64,000 nucleotides of DNA from Micromonospora sp. NBC_01740 (GCF_035920365.1 NZ_CP109150.1:4712001-4776000), one strand, 5' to 3'; positions 44,255-53,545 are shown, numbered from the stretch's first letter. Program-made: numbers and translations. The notes: generated by a model from the sequence alone, not told the origin.

Positions 44255-44983
44255 TCAGTGGCTGTGGCTGCCGGCCGCGTCCGTGTCGTAGGTGTCGTGG
44301 TGGGGGAACTCGTTGACGTAGCGCTGCCGGCCCAGCGGCGTGAGGTCGAGATAGTTGTACGTGTTCAGCAGCGGGTCGAGGCCGCGGCCGTACACGGAGT
44401 AGGTGTGCAGGACCCGTTCGCCGTCGCGGACGAAGACGCTCAGGCCGTGGGCCTCGCCCTGCAGGTGGTGGGTGAGGCCCTGGGCCGCCAGGGTCTCGGC
44501 GTCCTTGTAGTTGTATTCCACCGGGGCGATGGCCGGGTCCATGGTGACGTGGAAGTCGTAGTTGAAGTCGCTGCCGTGCGAGGAATACCAGGGAAAGCGC
44601 CAGCCCATCCGGCTCCTGAAGGCCGCGAGGGTCGTGAACGGCGCGCGGGAGACCACGGCGAGTGTCGTGTCACTGGCGTGCAGGTGCGTGAGGTGCCCGA
44701 AGTTGTCGACCAGCAGGGAGCAGCTCGTGCATCCCTCGGCCCATTCCGGATCGAACATGAAATGGTAGACGATCAACTGTCGTCGTCCCTCGAACATGTC
44801 GGGCAGCCGGACGGCGCCGGCGGGACCGGTGAAGGAGTAGTCCTTCTCGACGGCGACCGCCGGCAGTTCGCGCCGGAGTGCGGTGACCCTGTCCCGCAGG
44901 CGGGTGATCTCCTTTTCGCGGTCGAGCAGTTCCTTTCGGGCGTCGACCCACTCGTCCCGGGACACGACCTTCGGTGCAATCAT
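44255..44983 (-). CDS. DUF899 family thioredoxin-like protein
   Basis: A 242-residue protein of the DUF899/AAE1 family, which has a thioredoxin-like fold. Family signatures are VSRDEWVDARKELLDREKE at the N-terminus, LIVYHFMFDPEWAEGCTSCS (a CxxC that could be redox-active), DTTLAVVSRAPF, GWRFPWYSSHGSDFNYDF and the closing YNYLDLTPLGR. ATG 44983 is chosen by the family start; no strong ribosome binding site precedes it. It converges on the M23 gene with 27 bases between stops. Physiological role unknown. Confidence 0.85.
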   Translation of the reverse strand: MIAPKVVSRDEWVDARKELLDREKEITRLRDRVTALRRELPAVAVEKDYSFTGPAGAVRLPDMFEGRRQLIVYHFMFDPEWAEGCTSCSLLVDNFGHLTHLHASDTTLAVVSRAPFTTLAAFRSRMGWRFPWYSSHGSDFNYDFHVTMDPAIAPVEYNYKDAETLAAQGLTHHLQGEAHGLSVFVRDGERVLHTYSVYGRGLDPLLNTYNYLDLTPLGRQRYVNEFPHHDTYDTDAAGSHSH

Positions 44984-45324
44984 GGACGACACGCCTTTCC
45001 GCTGGAGCGCCTGGCCCATTCTTGTCGGGCCGTACGCGATCACACCAGCCTCACCCGGTGTCGTGGGATTCCCATTTCCGGATACCGTTCCGGCGATTCG
45101 CGCCGGCCGGTGGAGCAAATTCGCAGGTCGGCTTGTTCGCCCTCGACGCCCGGCCGGTCCGCGTGCCGGAAAACGGCACCGGCGTGAGTCGGTGAAGTGC
45201 GCACTATCGAATAAGGCCGCGCGTCGCGTTCGTCGCCCACGCTCGACGACGGGGAGCCGCCCGCACCCGGCCCTCCAGCGGTCGGGGGCGACGCCTCGCC
45301 GGCCCCGGCGATACGGTGTGGCGC
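44984..45324. other. Divergent promoter region
   Basis: A 341-base region between DUF899 (minus) and the alpha/beta hydrolase (plus). It holds no gene. TGGGATTCCCA (45064-45074) is an 11-bp palindrome about 80 bases upstream of the DUF899 start. TACGGT (45312-45317) ends seven bases before GTG 45325 and is the likely -10 of a leaderless hydrolase transcript. Confidence 0.45.
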
Positions 45325-46041
45325 GTGGACGAGTCGAACATCGGGGCGTTGCGGGCCGTCACGGTCGACGGAGTGGCCCTGGCCTATCGCGTCGCCGGCG
45401 ACTCGACCGACCCACCCATGGTGCTGCTGCACGGCCTCGGCGAGGACGAACGCGACTGGCACGGCGTCCTGGCCGCGCTCGCCGCCAGGCACCGGGTGTA
45501 CGCGCTGGACCTGCGCGGCCACGGCCGCAGCGACCACCCCGGCCGGTACTCGCTCGAGTCGATGCGCGACGACCTCGTCGGGTTCCTCGACGCGGTGGGG
45601 GTCGAGCGGTGCGTGGTGATCGGCCACTCCATGGGTGGGGCCGTGGCGATCCTGCTCGCCGAGGCCGCCCCGCACCGACTCACCCACCTGATCCTGGAGG
45701 ACGTGGCAGCACCCCGACCGGGCGCTTTCGAACGGCCGCCCCTGCCCCCGCCGGACGCGCCCACGCCGTTCGACTTCGCCGCCGTCAACGCCATCCGCGC
45801 CCAGCTCAACGACCCCGACCCGGCCTGGTGGGACCGTACCGACGCCGTCGACGTGCCGACCCTGGTGGTCGGCGGCGGCCCGGACAGCCCCATCCCGCAG
45901 CAGCTGCTCGCCGAGATGGTCGACCGGATGCCCGACGCCACCCTCGTCACGATCCCGGCCGGGCACGACGTGCACGCCAGCCGGCCGGCGGAGTTCCTGG
46001 CCGCGGTCGACGGCTTCCTCGCCGCCCGCGCCCAGCACTGA
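45325..46041 (+). CDS. Alpha/beta hydrolase
   Basis: A 238-residue cytoplasmic alpha/beta-fold hydrolase of the enol-lactonase/esterase type. It shows the oxyanion motif LLHGLGEDERDWH, the nucleophile elbow GHSMGGA and the catalytic His in PAGHDVHASRP. The start is taken as GTG 45325 because a -10 element (TACGGT) lies seven bases upstream, suggesting a leaderless mRNA; GTG 45316 is also in frame but overlaps that element. Substrate unknown. The sirtuin gene follows after 129 bases with its own TAGTCT element. Confidence 0.8.
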   Translation: MDESNIGALRAVTVDGVALAYRVAGDSTDPPMVLLHGLGEDERDWHGVLAALAARHRVYALDLRGHGRSDHPGRYSLESMRDDLVGFLDAVGVERCVVIGHSMGGAVAILLAEAAPHRLTHLILEDVAAPRPGAFERPPLPPPDAPTPFDFAAVNAIRAQLNDPDPAWWDRTDAVDVPTLVVGGGPDSPIPQQLLAEMVDRMPDATLVTIPAGHDVHASRPAEFLAAVDGFLAARAQH

Positions 46042-46170
46042 ACCGCCCGACCCGTGGCGTCCGCCCGCCGGGGCCCGCAGCCGGCGAGCGGTCCGGCGCT
46101 GCCCCGCTGAACCGGCACGGAGACCGCACTAGTCTTGCCCAGCGGGACCGGGTCGAAGGGAGCAGGTCAG

Positions 46171-46947
46171 ATGGGGGAGCGGTCGATGCGGGAGGCCGCA
46201 GCGCTGTTGGCGCAGGCGCGGCGCGTCGTGATCTTCACCGGCGCGGGCGTCTCCGCGGAGAGTGGTGTGCCGACCTTCCGCGACGCCCTCACCGGCCTGT
46301 GGCGCAGCTTCGACGCGCAGCGGCTCGCCACGCCGGAGGCGTTCCGCGAGGATCCCGCGCTGGTCTGGGGCTGGTACGAGTGGCGACGCGCCACAGTGCG
46401 GCGGGCCCGCCCGAACGCCGGTCACGTGGCCGTGGCCGCGATCGAGGCACGCGTACCCGGCGCGGTCGTCGTCACGCAGAACGTCGACGACCTGCACGAG
46501 CGCGCCGGCTCGGTCGCGCCGATCCACCTGCACGGCAGCCTCTTCGCGCCGCGCTGCTCGGCCTGCGCCCGTCCGGCGCCGATGCCGGACGAGGCTGTTG
46601 AGGAACCGGACGACGGCCGGCGCGTGCCTCCGCCCCGGTGCGCGCACTGCGCGGGCCCCGTCCGGCCCGGGGTGGTGTGGTTCGGTGAGGCGTTGCCGAC
46701 CGCCGCGTTGGAGGCCGCCGTGGAGGCGGCGTCCACGTGCGACCTGCTGGTGACCGTGGGCACCTCGGGCCTGGTGTATCCCGCCGCCGAGATCCCCCAG
46801 GTGGCTGCCCGCTTCGGCGCCACCGTGCTGCAGGTCAACCCGCAGGAGACGCCCCTGGACGCCGTGTCCGACGTGAACCTGCGCGGTCCGGCCGCCCAGG
46901 TGCTTCCCGCCCTCGTGCACGCCGCCTGGGGTGCCGATCCGGCGTGA
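46171..46947 (+). CDS. Sir2-family NAD-dependent protein deacylase
   Basis: A 258-residue sirtuin that removes acyl groups from lysines using NAD. Motifs run in order: TGAGVSAESGVPTFRD (NAD site), TQNVDDLHERAG, the catalytic His in IHLHGSL, a zinc site formed by CSAC and CAHC, GVVWFGE and GTSGLVYPAAE. The region between the two Cys pairs is longer than usual and acidic. ATG 46171 has AGGGAG about nine bases upstream; ATG 46186 is an alternative. Targets unknown; actinobacterial relatives deacylate acyl-CoA synthetases. Confidence 0.9.
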   Translation: MGERSMREAAALLAQARRVVIFTGAGVSAESGVPTFRDALTGLWRSFDAQRLATPEAFREDPALVWGWYEWRRATVRRARPNAGHVAVAAIEARVPGAVVVTQNVDDLHERAGSVAPIHLHGSLFAPRCSACARPAPMPDEAVEEPDDGRRVPPPRCAHCAGPVRPGVVWFGEALPTAALEAAVEAASTCDLLVTVGTSGLVYPAAEIPQVAARFGATVLQVNPQETPLDAVSDVNLRGPAAQVLPALVHAAWGADPA

Positions 46948-47184
46948 CGACGCGCGGGAGCATCCGGTGCGGGACGGCCGGCCGGGCCATGTCGTGGGCA
47001 GGCGCCTCGGTTGCCGGTTCAGCCCCACCAGGGCCGGCGTACCGCTGACGTAGACTGTCGGCGGTCCAGCCCCGGCCGTCCGACACGCGCCGGCTGGCGG
47101 CGGAGTGTGTTTCCGTGTCACTGAGGCGCTCCGTCGAGGTCGGACGTGGCGCAGTCGCCGGACGGGGCGGGCGGGAGAGGTGAG

Positions 47185-48195
47185 GTGGCCGTGCGCGGTC
47201 CTGCGATGACGGACGTGGCTCGCCTCGCCGGCGTCTCGCACCAGACGGTGTCCCGGGTCCTCAACGGGCACCCGAACGTACGCGAGCAGACCCGGCTGCG
47301 GGTCCAGGCGGCCATCGCGGAACTCGGCTACCGGCCCAACCGCGCGGCGCGGGCGCTGGTCACCGGCCGGTCCCAGGTGATCGGCGTGGTCGCGCAGAAC
47401 ACCACTCTCTACGGCCCGGCCTCGCTGCTGGCGGCCCTGGACCAGGCGGCCGCCGAGGCGGGGTTCGCGGTCAGCGTCGGCAGCGTGAGCGACCTCGACG
47501 ACCAGTCCATCTCGGCGGCGGTGGAGCGGCACCTCGCGCACCGGGTCGCCGGCATCGTGGTGATCGCGCCGGTCGAGTCGGCGGGGGAGGCCCTCGAACG
47601 GCTCCCCAAGGACGTTCCGCTGGTCACCGTCGACGGCGACCCGCGCCGTCCGGTGCCCCTGGTCACGGTCGACCAGGTCGCCGGTGCCCGCGCCGCCACG
47701 CAGCACCTCCTCGACGCCGGGCACCGGACGGTCTGGCATGTCTCCGGGCCGGCGGACTGGTTCGACAGCGCCGGCCGGATCGACGGATGGCGGGAGACGT
47801 TGCAGGCGGCGGGCGCCGAGTTGCCGCCGCTGCTGCCGGCGGACTGGTCGGCGGCAGCGGGGTACCGGTGCGGACAGATGCTGGCCCGGATGCCCGAGGT
47901 CACCGCGGTCTTCACCGCCAACGACCATCTGGCGCTGGGCGTGCTGCGGGCGTTGCACGAGCACGGCCGGCGGGTGCCGGACGACATCAGCCTGGTGGGC
48001 TTCGACGACGTGCCCGAGGCGGCGTACTTCATCCCGCCGCTGACCACCGTGCGGCCCGACTTCGCCGCGGTCGCCCGGGCGAGCCTGGACCTGCTGCTGG
48101 CACAGATGGAATCCGACATCACCGGCCCGCTGCGGCAGACGGTCGCGCCCTCCCTGGTCTCCCGTCGCAGCGTCGCCGCCCCGCCACGGCGCTGA
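47185..48195 (+). CDS. LacI-family transcriptional regulator
   Basis: A 336-residue sugar-responsive repressor. The helix-turn-helix is at residues 8-30 (MTDVARLAGVSHQTVSRVLNG) with the hinge helix ending NRAARALVTGRS. Residues 65-330 form the periplasmic-binding-protein-like sensor (IGVVAQNTT, FTANDHLALGVLRAL, SLVGFDDVPEA). GTG 47185 and GTG 47191 both follow GGAGAGG; a third codon at 47146 lacks it. A LacI-type palindrome 200 bases downstream, before the GH64 gene, suggests that it controls that gene. Confidence 0.85.
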   Translation: MAVRGPAMTDVARLAGVSHQTVSRVLNGHPNVREQTRLRVQAAIAELGYRPNRAARALVTGRSQVIGVVAQNTTLYGPASLLAALDQAAAEAGFAVSVGSVSDLDDQSISAAVERHLAHRVAGIVVIAPVESAGEALERLPKDVPLVTVDGDPRRPVPLVTVDQVAGARAATQHLLDAGHRTVWHVSGPADWFDSAGRIDGWRETLQAAGAELPPLLPADWSAAAGYRCGQMLARMPEVTAVFTANDHLALGVLRALHEHGRRVPDDISLVGFDDVPEAAYFIPPLTTVRPDFAAVARASLDLLLAQMESDITGPLRQTVAPSLVSRRSVAAPPRR

Positions 48196-48325
48196 TCCCG
48201 CCGGAGATCCACTTCATCACCACCTGCGCCACCGCGACGTCGCCCTGTGCGTCGAGCGCGACGACGGCTCGACGCTCTTCCGCGGCGACGCCGACCGCGC
48301 CTCCGCCACCTTCCACCCGGAGTAG
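48196..48325 (+). pseudogene. Possible decayed C-terminal gene remnant
   Basis: After the LacI stop, one frame reads through HRDVALCVERDDGSTLFRG and ends FHPE before a TAG at 48323-48325. It looks like the end of a normal protein (mixed composition, good codon use) but has no start or ribosome binding site. Sugar-catabolic enzymes often follow LacI genes, so it may be what is left of one. I cannot name the family. Confidence 0.25.
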
Positions 48326-48399
48326 ACGGTCCGCGAGCCTGGTGCGGGGGTCGCATTGGTCTGTGTCTATTGACAGGAGAGCCGCCTCGGCCCGACGCT

Positions 48400-48415
48400 G
48401 AGAGAGCGCTCTCTC
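48400..48415. promoter_or_regulatory. LacI-type operator and promoter of the GH64 gene
   Basis: GAGAGAGCGCTCTCTC is a perfect 16-bp palindrome with the central GCGC typical of actinobacterial LacI operators such as that of CebR. TTGACA at 48370-48375 would be the -35, so the palindrome overlaps the transcription start. It lies 31 bases before the GH64 start codon. Confidence 0.75.
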
Positions 48416-48446
48416 GCGCCGCCCACCACCCCGAGGAGGACCTTTC

Positions 48447-50045
48447 GTGAAGCTTCGAAGAAGGCTGCTCGCCGCCGTGTCCGCGCTGGTCGCCGCCGTC
48501 CCGGTGACCCTCGCCGCAGCCCCCGCCCACGCCGTCGGCCCCGCGCTGCTGCCCGTCACGGTCACCAACAGCACCGGCCGGGGTGAGGCCGTCCACCTCT
48601 ACGTGATCGGCGTGCAGCTCTCCAGCGGCCGCCTCGGCTACGTCAACCAGGGCGGCACCTTCGTCCCGTGGTCGGGCGGGCAGCTCCCGCCGTCGCCCGC
48701 GCCGGACGCGTCCATCCCGGGGCCCGGAAACGGCGGCAGCACGACCATCCGTTTCCCGCGCGGGTTCTCCGGCCGCGTCTACTTCTCCTTCGGCGAGAAG
48801 CTCAAGTTCTTCCTCACCCCGGACGGCCTCGTGCAACCCGCCCCATGGGCGGCCGGCGACGCCAACCGCGACATCCTGTTCGACTGGAGCGAGTTCACCT
48901 ACAACGACGCCGGACTGTGGCTCAACAGCTCACAGGTCGACATGTTCGCGGTGCCGCACGCGGTCACGGTGACCGGAGCCACCGGCGTCACCAAGCGCAC
49001 CGGTGACGTCGTCGCCGGGGGCCGCAACGCGATCATCGAGGGCATCCGGTCCCAGTCGGGCTGGGCCAACACGGTCCACACCCGCTCCGACGGGACCGTG
49101 TTGCGGGTCCTCGCGCCCGGCAAGGCGGCCGGCGCCGGCCTGTTCAGCGCCACCTACCTGGACTCCTACATCGCGTCGGCCTGGAACGCGTACACGACCA
49201 GGACGCTGACCGTGGTGCCGTTCGCCGACCAGCCGAACACCCGCTACTTCGGGCGGACCTCGGGCAACGTCATGACCTTCACCAACAGCGCCGGCCAGCG
49301 GGTCGCCTCCTTCAACCGGCCCTCCTCGGCGAGCGTCTGGGGCTGCGACGGGGACCTGCCCGCACCCAACGACCCGGTCGTCGGCCCGATCTCCCGGACG
49401 CTCTGCGCCGCGCTGAACCGGGGCACGCTCGGCACCATCGACACCCAGCCCAGCACCGACGCCGCCCAGTTCTACCGCAACAACCCGACGAACCACTACG
49501 CCCGCGTCATCCACGCCAACATGACCGACGGCAGGGCGTACGCCTTCGCCTTCGACGACGTCGGCGCGTTCGAGTCGCTGGTCCACGACGGCGACCCCCG
49601 CGCGGCCGGACTCGTCCTGAGCCCGTTCGGCGCCGGGAGCGGCGGACCGGGGAACCCCGGCAGCGCGGTGCCCGTGCTGAGCAACTGGAACAACAAGTGC
49701 ATCGACGTGCCGAACTCGAACTTCGTCGACCGCGCGCAGTTGCAGATGTGGAACTGCAACGGCACCGCCGCGCAGAAGTGGACGTTCACCGGCGACACCC
49801 TGCGCAGCCAGAACAACAAGTGCATGGACGTCGACGGCGGCGCCACCGGCAACGGCGCGGTCGTCCAGCTCTACACGTGCAACGGCACGGGCGCACAGCG
49901 GTTCACCCTGACCGCGACCGGTGACCTGGTCAACATCCAGGCCGGCAGGTGCGTCGACATCCGGGAGTGGAACAGCGCCGACGGCGCGAAGCTCCAGCTC
50001 TGGGACTGCGCCGGCACCGCCAACCAGAAGTGGCGCAAGGGCTGA
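48447..50045 (+). CDS. Secreted GH64 endo-1,3-beta-glucanase with ricin-type lectin domain
   Basis: A 532-residue exported enzyme that degrades beta-1,3-glucan (laminarin, fungal walls), usually releasing laminaripentaose. Residues 1-29 are a signal peptide ending APAHA. The GH64 domain (31-395) opens LPVTVTNSTGRGEAVHLYVIG and carries FDWSEFTYND, where Glu149 is a candidate catalytic residue. Residues 405-532 form a ricin B-type beta-trefoil (CBM13) with repeated Q.W motifs (AAQKWTF, GAQRFTL, NQKW), for polysaccharide binding. GTG 48447 has GAGGAGG upstream. The promoter has a LacI-type operator, and the LacI gene is just upstream, so induction by glucan-derived sugars is likely. Confidence 0.9.
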   Translation: MKLRRRLLAAVSALVAAVPVTLAAAPAHAVGPALLPVTVTNSTGRGEAVHLYVIGVQLSSGRLGYVNQGGTFVPWSGGQLPPSPAPDASIPGPGNGGSTTIRFPRGFSGRVYFSFGEKLKFFLTPDGLVQPAPWAAGDANRDILFDWSEFTYNDAGLWLNSSQVDMFAVPHAVTVTGATGVTKRTGDVVAGGRNAIIEGIRSQSGWANTVHTRSDGTVLRVLAPGKAAGAGLFSATYLDSYIASAWNAYTTRTLTVVPFADQPNTRYFGRTSGNVMTFTNSAGQRVASFNRPSSASVWGCDGDLPAPNDPVVGPISRTLCAALNRGTLGTIDTQPSTDAAQFYRNNPTNHYARVIHANMTDGRAYAFAFDDVGAFESLVHDGDPRAAGLVLSPFGAGSGGPGNPGSAVPVLSNWNNKCIDVPNSNFVDRAQLQMWNCNGTAAQKWTFTGDTLRSQNNKCMDVDGGATGNGAVVQLYTCNGTGAQRFTLTATGDLVNIQAGRCVDIREWNSADGAKLQLWDCAGTANQKWRKG

Positions 50046-50219
50046 CCCGCTCGGCGGATGGCGACGACCCGTCGCCATCCGCCCCCGGCCCGGACCGTCG
50101 GGGCGACCGACGTCCGTCTCGCCCGCTGTGCCATCGTGGTCCTGCCATCGCCACGCGCCCCCGGCAGGTGCCACGACGCCGCCGCGCCGGCCGTGGCGTC
50201 GACGGGAGGGGGAGCGGCG

Positions 50220-51356
50220 ATGGGGGAGCAAGGGTCCGGGCCGCTCAGCGGCATCCTCGTGGCCGACTTCTCCCGGATCCTCGCCGGACCGTACGCGACC
50301 ATGCTCCTCGCCGACCTCGGCGCCGAGGTGGTCAAGGTCGAGGGGCCCGGCGGGGACGACACCCGGACCTGGCTGCCGCCCGTGCGGGAGGGCACCTCCA
50401 CCTACTACCTCGGTGTCAACCGCAACAAGCGGTCCATCGCCCTCGACCTCGCCGACCCCGACGACCTGGCCGTCGCCCGGGAACTGGCCCGCCGCGCCGA
50501 CGTCATGATCCAGAACTTCCGGCCCGGCGGCCTGCGGCGCTTCGGCCTCGACTACGACAGCGTCGCCGCCGTCAACGAGCGGATCGTCTACGCCTCGATC
50601 AGCGGGTTCGGCGCCGGTGCCGGCGCCAACCTGCCCGGCTACGACCTCGTGGTCCAGGCCGCGTCCGGCCTGATGAGCCTCACCGGCGAGCCGGACGGCC
50701 CGCCCTACAAGGCCGGGGTCGCCGTGTTCGACGTGATCGCGGGCCTGCACGCTGCCGTCGGCATCCTCGCCGCCCTGCACCACCGCGACCGCTGCGGCAC
50801 CGGCCAGCACGTCGAGGTGGACCTGCTCTCCTCCGCGCTGTCCGGCCTGGTCAACCAGACCAGCGGCCACGTCGCCGGCGGCGCGACGCCGTTCCGGATG
50901 GGCAACGGGCACCCGAGCCTGTTCCCGTACGAACCGCTGCCCACCGCCGACGGCGACCTCGTCGTCATCGCCGGCAACGACGGCCAGTTCCGCAAGCTGT
51001 GCCAGGTCCTCGGCCTGCCCGAACTGCCCGACGACCCCCGGTTCGGGCGCAACCAGGACCGCACGGTCAACCGGGAGACCCTGCGGCCCCTCCTGGTCGC
51101 GCGACTGGTCCTGCGCAGCCGCGACGAGTGGTTCCGGGACCTGCGCGCGGCGGGCGTGCCGTGCGCCCCGATCAACACGGTCGCCGGGGGCGTCGACCTG
51201 GCGCGGGAACTCGGGCTGGACCCGGTCGTCACCACCGGCGGCGTGCCCGGCATCCGCCACCCGATCGGCCTGAGCGCCACCCCGGCGCGCTACGACCTGC
51301 CGCCGCCGGGCCTCGACGAGCACGGCGACGAGATCCGGAACTGGCTGGCCGGCTGA
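50220..51356 (+). CDS. Class III acyl-CoA transferase (CaiB/BaiF type)
   Basis: A 378-residue cytoplasmic enzyme that moves CoA between carboxylic acids. Family motifs: VADFSRILAGPYATMLLADLGAEVVKVE at the N-terminus, NRNKRSIALDL, the catalytic Asp171 in AVFDVIAG, and GQHVEVDLL. ATG 50220 is preceded by GGGGGAG. Acyl substrates cannot be deduced, and no partner dehydrogenase or hydratase lies nearby. A tandem repeat begins at its last codons and fills the following gap. Confidence 0.88.
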   Translation: MGEQGSGPLSGILVADFSRILAGPYATMLLADLGAEVVKVEGPGGDDTRTWLPPVREGTSTYYLGVNRNKRSIALDLADPDDLAVARELARRADVMIQNFRPGGLRRFGLDYDSVAAVNERIVYASISGFGAGAGANLPGYDLVVQAASGLMSLTGEPDGPPYKAGVAVFDVIAGLHAAVGILAALHHRDRCGTGQHVEVDLLSSALSGLVNQTSGHVAGGATPFRMGNGHPSLFPYEPLPTADGDLVVIAGNDGQFRKLCQVLGLPELPDDPRFGRNQDRTVNRETLRPLLVARLVLRSRDEWFRDLRAAGVPCAPINTVAGGVDLARELGLDPVVTTGGVPGIRHPIGLSATPARYDLPPPGLDEHGDEIRNWLAG

Positions 51357-51460
51357 CGCCCGCCCGAGTGACCCACGCCTGCACGCCCGGCTGACGCCCG
51401 CCCGAGTGACCCACGCCTGCACGCCTGGCTGACGTCCGCCCGCCTGGCTGACGCCCGTCC
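51351..51460. repeat. 38-bp tandem repeat after the CoA-transferase gene
   Basis: A unit beginning GGCTGACGCCCGCCCGAGTG occupies 51351-51388 and recurs at 51389-51426 with one change; two truncated copies follow at 51427 and 51446. The first copy includes the TGA stop of the CoA-transferase gene. The copies are head-to-tail with no spacers, so this is not a CRISPR array. The rest of the 344-base gap up to 51700 holds the kdp promoter region. Confidence 0.75.
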
Positions 51461-51560
51461 CCGTCCGGCCGGTTGTCGGACCTCGCCCGGCTGCCGCGTC
51501 CCGTCCGCGTGCTCCGGCGGAGGGGGCGCCGGTGAGCGGCGTCACCGCCGCAACCCGGCC

Positions 51561-51580
51561 GCGTGAAGAGCGCGTCAAGA
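51561..51580 (+). promoter_or_regulatory. Candidate KdpE-binding direct repeat
   Basis: GCGTGAAGA (51561-51569) and GCGTCAAGA (51572-51580) are direct repeats with an 11-bp period, the geometry bound by OmpR-type response regulators. They lie 121 bases upstream of the first kdp gene. GTCATGATCGCGTGATGAC at 51595-51613 is a partial palindrome just after. Binding by KdpE is inference. Confidence 0.45.
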
Positions 51581-51700
51581 AACGCGCCGCCGCCGTCATG
51601 ATCGCGTGATGACCCCTGTCCCTCGCGCGGGCACGGAGTTTCGATTGCCCGGCACGGCCGGAAGGCGGTCGTGACGAGCGGTTCCGGCAGAGGAGTCAGT

Positions 51701-51784
51701 GTGTCCGACGTGGTGTTCGTCCTGGTGACGGTGGGGCTGTTCGCCGCACTCGCCCTCGTGGTGAGGGGCGTGGAGAAGCTGTGA
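51701..51784 (+). CDS. 27-residue membrane peptide at the head of the kdp operon
   Basis: A tiny single-helix membrane protein: [14 protein letters not shown] at the start and VRGVEKL at the end around one hydrophobic segment. GTG 51701 is preceded by AGAGGAG. Its TGA overlaps the GTG start of kdpF (GTGA), so the two are translationally coupled. Peptides of this kind precede kdpF in other actinobacteria, as far as I recall. It may be a second KdpF-like stabilising peptide of the Kdp complex. Confidence 0.65.
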   Translation: MSDVVFVLVTVGLFAALALVVRGVEKL

Positions 51785-51870
51785 ACGTCGTCGATGCCGT
51801 CGGCCTGGTGCTGGCGCTGGGACTGGGTGTGTTCATGGTGGTCGCGCTGCTGTTCCCGGAGCGCTTCTGA
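51781..51870 (+). CDS. kdpF: Kdp complex small subunit KdpF
   Basis: A 29-residue single-span membrane peptide, with [20 protein letters not shown] forming the helix and ERF at the end. It stabilises the KdpFABC potassium pump in other bacteria. The start overlaps the stop of the preceding 27-residue peptide, and its TGA overlaps the ATG of kdpA (TGATG). Confidence 0.75.
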   Translation: MNVVDAVGLVLALGLGVFMVVALLFPERF

Positions 51871-53525
51871 TGTCCGCCACGACAGCCGGCGCCCTCTTCG
51901 TCCTGTCCCTGGTGGCGGCCCTGGTCGTCGTCCACCGCCCGTTCGGTGACCACCTGCACCGGGTGGTCGCCGGAACCCGGCACTCGCGCGTCGAGCGGGG
52001 GATCTACCGCCTGGTCGGGGTCGACCCGGCCGCCGGGCAGACCTGGGGCGTGTACGCCCGCGCCGTACTGGCCTTCTCCGCCGTGTCGATCCTGTTCCTG
52101 TACGCGTTCCAGCGCTGGCAGGACCACCTGTGGCTGTCGCTCGGCCTCGACCCGGTCGTCGCCCACGGCGCCTGGAACACCGCCGTGTCGTTCGTGACCA
52201 ACACGAACTGGCAGTGGTACTCGGGCGAGTCGACGATGGGCCACCTGGTGCAGATGGCCGGCCTGGCGGTGCAGAACTTCGTCTCCGCCGCCGTCGGCAT
52301 CGCCGTGGCGGTGGCCCTGGTCCGCGGCTTCGCCCGCAGCCGCACCGGTGAGCTGGGCAACTTCTGGGTCGACCTGACCCGGATCACGCTGCGGGTCCTG
52401 CTGCCCGTCGCGGTCCTCGGCGCGCTGGTGCTGATGGCCGGCGGGGTGGTGCAGAACCTCTCCGGCGGCACCGAGGTCGCCACCCTGACCGGCGGGACCC
52501 AGACGGTCACCGGCGGGCCCGTGGCCAGCCAGGAAGTGATCAAGGAACTCGGCACCAACGGCGGCGGCTTCTACAACGCCAACAGCGCGCACCCCTTCGA
52601 GAACCCGAGCCCCTGGACGAACTGGATCGAGATCTTCCTGATCCTGCTGATCCCGTTCAGCCTGCCGCGCGTGTTCGGCCGGATGGTCGGCCAGACCCGG
52701 CAGGGCCACGCGATCGTCGCGGTCATGGCCGTCCTCGCGCTCGCGAGCGTCGCGCTGACAAACGTCTTCGAGCTCGCGGCGGGCGGCACCGTCCCGCAGG
52801 CCGTCGGCGCCGCCATGGAGGGCAAGGAGGTGCGCTTCGACGTGTCGAACTCGGCCACCTTCGCCGCCGCGACGACGCTGACGTCGACCGGGGCGGTGAA
52901 CTCGTTCCACGACTCGTACACCGCGCTGGGCGGCATGATGACGCTGGGCAACATGATGCTCGGCGAGGTCGCGCCGGGCGGCGTCGGCGCCGGCCTCTAC
53001 GGGATGCTGGTGCTCGCCGTGATCACGGTGTTCGTGGCCGGGCTGATGGTCGGCCGCAGCCCCGAGTACGTGGGCAAGCGGATCGGCTCCCGCGAGATCC
53101 GCTTCGCCTCGCTGTACTTCCTGGTCACCCCCGCCCTCGTGCTGATCGGCACGGCCACCGCCTTCGCCACCGGCAACCACGCGACCGCGCTGAACGTCGG
53201 CCCGCACGCCCTCACCGAGGTGCTGTACGCGTTCACCTCCGCCAGCAACAACAACGGCTCGGCCTTCGCCGGCATCACCGTGAGCACGCCCTGGTGGAAC
53301 ACCGCGCTGGGCCTGTGCATGCTGCTCGGCCGGTTCCTGCCGATCATCTTCGTGCTCGCCCTGGCCGGGTCGCTGGCCCGCCAGCGACCCGTACCCGCCT
53401 CCGAGGGCACCCTGCCGACCCACCGGCCCCTGTTCGTCGCGATGGTCGCCGGCGTCACGGTGATCCTCGTGGCGCTGACCTTCCTGCCCGCGCTCGCCCT
53501 CGGCCCGCTGGCCGAAGGGCTGTGA
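51870..53525 (+). CDS. kdpA: Potassium-transporting ATPase subunit A
   Basis: A 551-residue integral membrane subunit that binds and selects K+. About ten membrane helices are visible. Selectivity-filter-type segments include [32 protein letters not shown] and [16 protein letters not shown] 51870 shares bases with the kdpF stop. Length is typical of the family (about 550-560). It belongs to the operon 51701-59937. Confidence 0.96.
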   Translation: MSATTAGALFVLSLVAALVVVHRPFGDHLHRVVAGTRHSRVERGIYRLVGVDPAAGQTWGVYARAVLAFSAVSILFLYAFQRWQDHLWLSLGLDPVVAHGAWNTAVSFVTNTNWQWYSGESTMGHLVQMAGLAVQNFVSAAVGIAVAVALVRGFARSRTGELGNFWVDLTRITLRVLLPVAVLGALVLMAGGVVQNLSGGTEVATLTGGTQTVTGGPVASQEVIKELGTNGGGFYNANSAHPFENPSPWTNWIEIFLILLIPFSLPRVFGRMVGQTRQGHAIVAVMAVLALASVALTNVFELAAGGTVPQAVGAAMEGKEVRFDVSNSATFAAATTLTSTGAVNSFHDSYTALGGMMTLGNMMLGEVAPGGVGAGLYGMLVLAVITVFVAGLMVGRSPEYVGKRIGSREIRFASLYFLVTPALVLIGTATAFATGNHATALNVGPHALTEVLYAFTSASNNNGSAFAGITVSTPWWNTALGLCMLLGRFLPIIFVLALAGSLARQRPVPASEGTLPTHRPLFVAMVAGVTVILVALTFLPALALGPLAEGL

Positions 53526-53545
53526 CCCCGATGAGGAAAGAGACC

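Noticed and set aside
51351..51460. CRISPR array
   Set aside because: Units are directly adjacent without spacers and decay quickly; there are no cas genes.
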